This document shows, piece after piece, positions 17,857 to 20,295 of a stretch of DNA of 20,295 bases. The DNA is from Gnetum montanum. Its lineage: Eukaryota > Streptophyta > Gnetopsida > Gnetales > Gnetaceae. Under the pieces are notes generated by a model. That model worked only from the letters and a program-made list of their open reading frames with translations, had not been told where the DNA came from and made no database searches. Location: NCBI GenBank assembly GCA_015680685.1, contig MNCI01033409.1:553587-573881 (forward strand). Direction: 5' to 3'. The position numbers were made by a program, and so were the translations under genes. How positions within the stretch are numbered: the first letter of the stretch is position 1; every line of letters starts with the position of its first letter.

Positions 17857-20295
17857 AACAAGGGTAAGGGGAAAATTCTTATATCTGATGAGGCTATAAA
17901 TTCTGATTCAGACAATGATAGTGGATGTGAGGTCTGCTACTATGACCATCCGAAGGGATGTTGTCCAATTTTCTCACATCTGCAGGTGTCTTGGGTGTAT
18001 GCATTAAATCCAAGGCTTAATCAACAGCGAACACCCCAAAAGTTACCTTATCCACAAGGTAATCCAAGGCAATACCACCAACCCTTGACGTATTATCTAA
18101 GTGGAACGCCTCTGCAGCCCATTAGACAGGACCAGCAGTGGCAATACCCACAGTCGTGGGGGATGCCACCGCCAGCACATCAGTACCCTTACCAGCAGCC
18201 TGATCCTCATGGTCATTATGTGCAGCAGCCGGTTTGTCCAAGTAACTTTACGAGTTACATGAGCCCTCCAGGCTACCACCACATTCAGGAATGCTTTCGG
18301 ATTCCTCCTCCTTCAAGAAATGTTCTATACCCGCGACATCATCCACGTACATCTGCACCTCTTGCACCTAAGGCTGCACCACCAGCTGCTCCAACAAAAC
18401 CCAGGGTAACCCCTACTCAGCTGCAACAACCCAACATTGCGAGGGCACCTAAACCTTCAGCCCCGATTGGTTCTAACAAGTGTCCACCCAAAAGATCTTT
18501 CCTTAGGACCAATAATCCAACTACGCCATTGCCCTCACAAGCAGTTGAGCCTCCTAATGCTTCTACATCTAACGTGGGTTCGCGAAATCTTCCAGCCGCA
18601 AAATCACATCCGATGCACATGGTTATGCTAACACATACGGTAACTGACTGGATCAAAGTTGGTCACCTTCCCAAGAAATTATCAGATCCAGGAGTTCCCC
18701 TAGTTTACCTTCAAGTCGCCGGGAATGAACCACATAAGGCTCTCCTTGATTCAGGTTCTAGGGTTAACTTAATCTCACAACAATTATATAAGACCTGGAA
18801 CCTACCTCCACTTAAGAAGAGCAATGTCTACCTTGAACTGGCTGACCAGTCCATCACCGTCCCTCTGGGGCAGGTTGAAGACATTGTTACAACTGTAGGT
18901 GGATGGTCATACCCAGTCGACTTCCTGGTGATTGAAATCAATAATGACAAAGGGGATTTCCCAGTTATCATGGGAAGGGCATGGTTAAACACAATCAATG
19001 CTCACTTAGGAATTCGTAATCTTTCCCTAGAAATATCAAAGACAAATACATATGCGAAAATTGAGAGGAAGAGAGTTCCATGCATCGCATATAGTGACAC
19101 AGGGTGTCATTGCGTGCAGAAGTCATGGGTAATGCAAATTCTAACACTACCTGCATGCAATCGGTGTGCACAGGATATTAATATACAAAAGTGCCTATAT
19201 GCAGCAGCCACACAACAGGAAGACGCCCAGTGGCTGATAGCTGATAAAAACGACAAACCAACTACCTGCATGGAACTAACTGAGGGAATAACTATTGCTT
19301 ACCTTGAAAGCATAGACCTATTGGAGCAAGTTCGTTGCCAACTTCCAACCCTTAACTCTGAAAACATTAATTGGGGGACGTTGGAGATTCCTGAAGAGTT
19401 TAAACAGGAGCCCCTAGAATTAAAACCGTTACCCACTGGTCTGGAATACGTGACCCTCAACAATGGGAAACCGGCGATCATTAATGCAAAGCTCGTACCC
19501 ACACAAAAAGAGAATGTACTAAAGGTGATAAACAAGTGGTATACCGCCTTCGCTTGGTCGTATCCTAAAATAACTGGAATAGACCCCCGGATATGCCAAC
19601 ATAGGATTTATACTGATTCTTCTATGAAACCTCGCAAACAACCCCAGAGGCGACTGAACCCGAAACTAAAGCAAATTGTCAAGGAAGAACTTGAACAGCT
19701 TCTCAAGGTCAGGTTCATTTACCCTGTCGCTGACAGCGAGTGGGTTAGTCCTCTCGTCATTGTACCAAAAAAGGAAGGTAAATGGAGGGTATGTATAGAT
19801 TTTAGACTGTTAAATATGGCAACATTCAAAGACCACTTTCCACTACCATTTGTAGATCAAGTCTTAGACACTATCGCAGGGCATCGCTACTATAGTTTTC
19901 TGGATAAATATAGCGGGTACAATCAAATACGCATTGCACCAGAAGACCAGGCNAAATATAGCAGGTACAATCAAATACGCATTGCACCAGAAGACCAGGC
20001 CAAAACAACGTTCACCAGTCCTTGGGGAACATTCGCATATAAGCAAATGCCTTTTGGCTTATGTAATGCACCTGCCACATTCCAACGCTTAGTTCTAAGT
20101 ATCTTTCAGCAACAAATAGGTAATGGAGTAGAAGTCTTCATGGATGACTTCTCCACCTATGGAACGAGCTTTGACCAAGCCCTCGTCTAGTTAGAGCAGG
20201 TCTTGAAACGATGTGTTGAGACCAACCTCAAACTCAACTGGCAAAAGAGCCATTTGATGGTTCAAGAGGGCATAGTGTTGGGGCACAAAATTTCA
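17827..20295 (+). pseudogene. Young gypsy gag tail and pol: zinc knuckle, protease, reverse transcriptase (partial)
   Basis: This frame is open from 17827 to a TAG at 20188. A Ser/Asp-rich run leads to the knuckle CEVCYYDHPKGCC (17926-17964), which sets the true frame, so 17986 (a GTG) is not a start. A Pro/Gln-rich linker (18000-18600) follows. The aspartic protease has active-site DSGS at 18748 and DFPVIMGRAWLNT near 18955-18993. The reverse transcriptase begins near 19630 (PRKQPQRRLNPKLKQIVKEE), with PLVIVPKKEGKWRVCIDFRL, then LDKYSGYNQI (catalytic Asp 19903-19905), MPFGLCNAPATFQR and FMDD (Asp pair 20143-20148). A 48-bp duplication with an N lies at 19906-20001. After the TAG the same frame continues as LEQVLKRCVETN to the window end. 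Confidence 0.9.
19906..20001. repeat. 48-bp tandem duplication with N at its joint, likely assembly artefact
   Basis: 19906-19953 and 19954-20001 are the same 48 bases except G/A at 19915 against 19963 and the N at 19953. It adds 16 residues (KYSGYNQIRIAPEDQ repeated) to the most conserved part of the reverse transcriptase, which no family member is known to me to have. A single N at the joint suggests two overlapping contig ends placed side by side. Confidence 0.8.

Larger units (their letters stand above)
15115..20295 (+). mobile_element. Younger Ty3/gypsy retrotransposon, Athila/Tat-like, cut by the window edge
   Basis: LTR, tRNA-Asp-type primer binding site, gag, protease and reverse transcriptase are seen in order; RNase H, integrase and the 3' LTR would lie beyond 20295. 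The order protease then reverse transcriptase without an integrase between them fits Ty3/gypsy. The motifs EVFMDDFS and VLKRCVETN, and LVLGHKIS-type wording at the end, resemble the Athila/Tat group. The sequence is richer in GC and CpG than its surroundings and the frames are mostly open, so this is the most recent insertion in the window. It still carries four in-frame stops and a frameshift. Confidence 0.9.

Noticed and set aside
17986-17988. GTG as start of the pol protein
   Set aside because: The zinc knuckle lies upstream in the same frame, so translation comes from gag rather than from this codon.

Overview
This window is plant nuclear DNA made almost entirely of LTR retrotransposons. 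I see no intact host gene, tRNA, rRNA or CRISPR array. The plant assignment rests on element types (Ty1/copia with an initiator-Met primer site, Ty3/gypsy of the Athila/Tat kind with a tRNA-Asp primer site, and a tRNA-derived SINE). The species cannot be told from the sequence. One N at 19953 shows this is a draft assembly.

Layout. Positions 1-2248 are AT-rich sequence with no recognisable gene. Positions 2254-9423 hold one complete but heavily decayed Ty1/copia element. It has two LTRs of about 1.1 kb (TGTTG...CAACA in the left copy), a primer binding site, gag, protease, integrase, reverse transcriptase and RNase H in copia order, a polypurine tract and a 5-bp target duplication (CATAG) on both sides. 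Its reverse transcriptase is interrupted by a 200-bp tRNA-derived SINE with its own 11-bp target duplication. Positions 9429-11003 are AT-rich and may hold the decayed LTR of the next element. Positions 11005-13915 are the gag and protease remains of an old Ty3/gypsy element. Positions 13916-15114 carry nothing I can name except a 19-bp direct repeat.

At 15115 base composition changes sharply to a younger Ty3/gypsy element that runs off the right edge. It has an 857-bp LTR (TGATG...CATCA) with five copies of a palindromic decamer just upstream of a TATA box, a poly(A) signal, a tRNA-Asp-type primer site, and a gag-pol reading frame. The frame is broken by three in-frame stops and one frameshift in gag and one stop in the reverse transcriptase, so this copy is not autonomous. 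A 48-bp tandem duplication ending in the N lies inside the reverse transcriptase and looks like two contig ends joined without merging their overlap.

In short this is nested, layered repeat DNA: an old gypsy and an old copia, a SINE inside the copia, and a later gypsy insertion. The most unusual local structure is the palindrome array in the young LTR.
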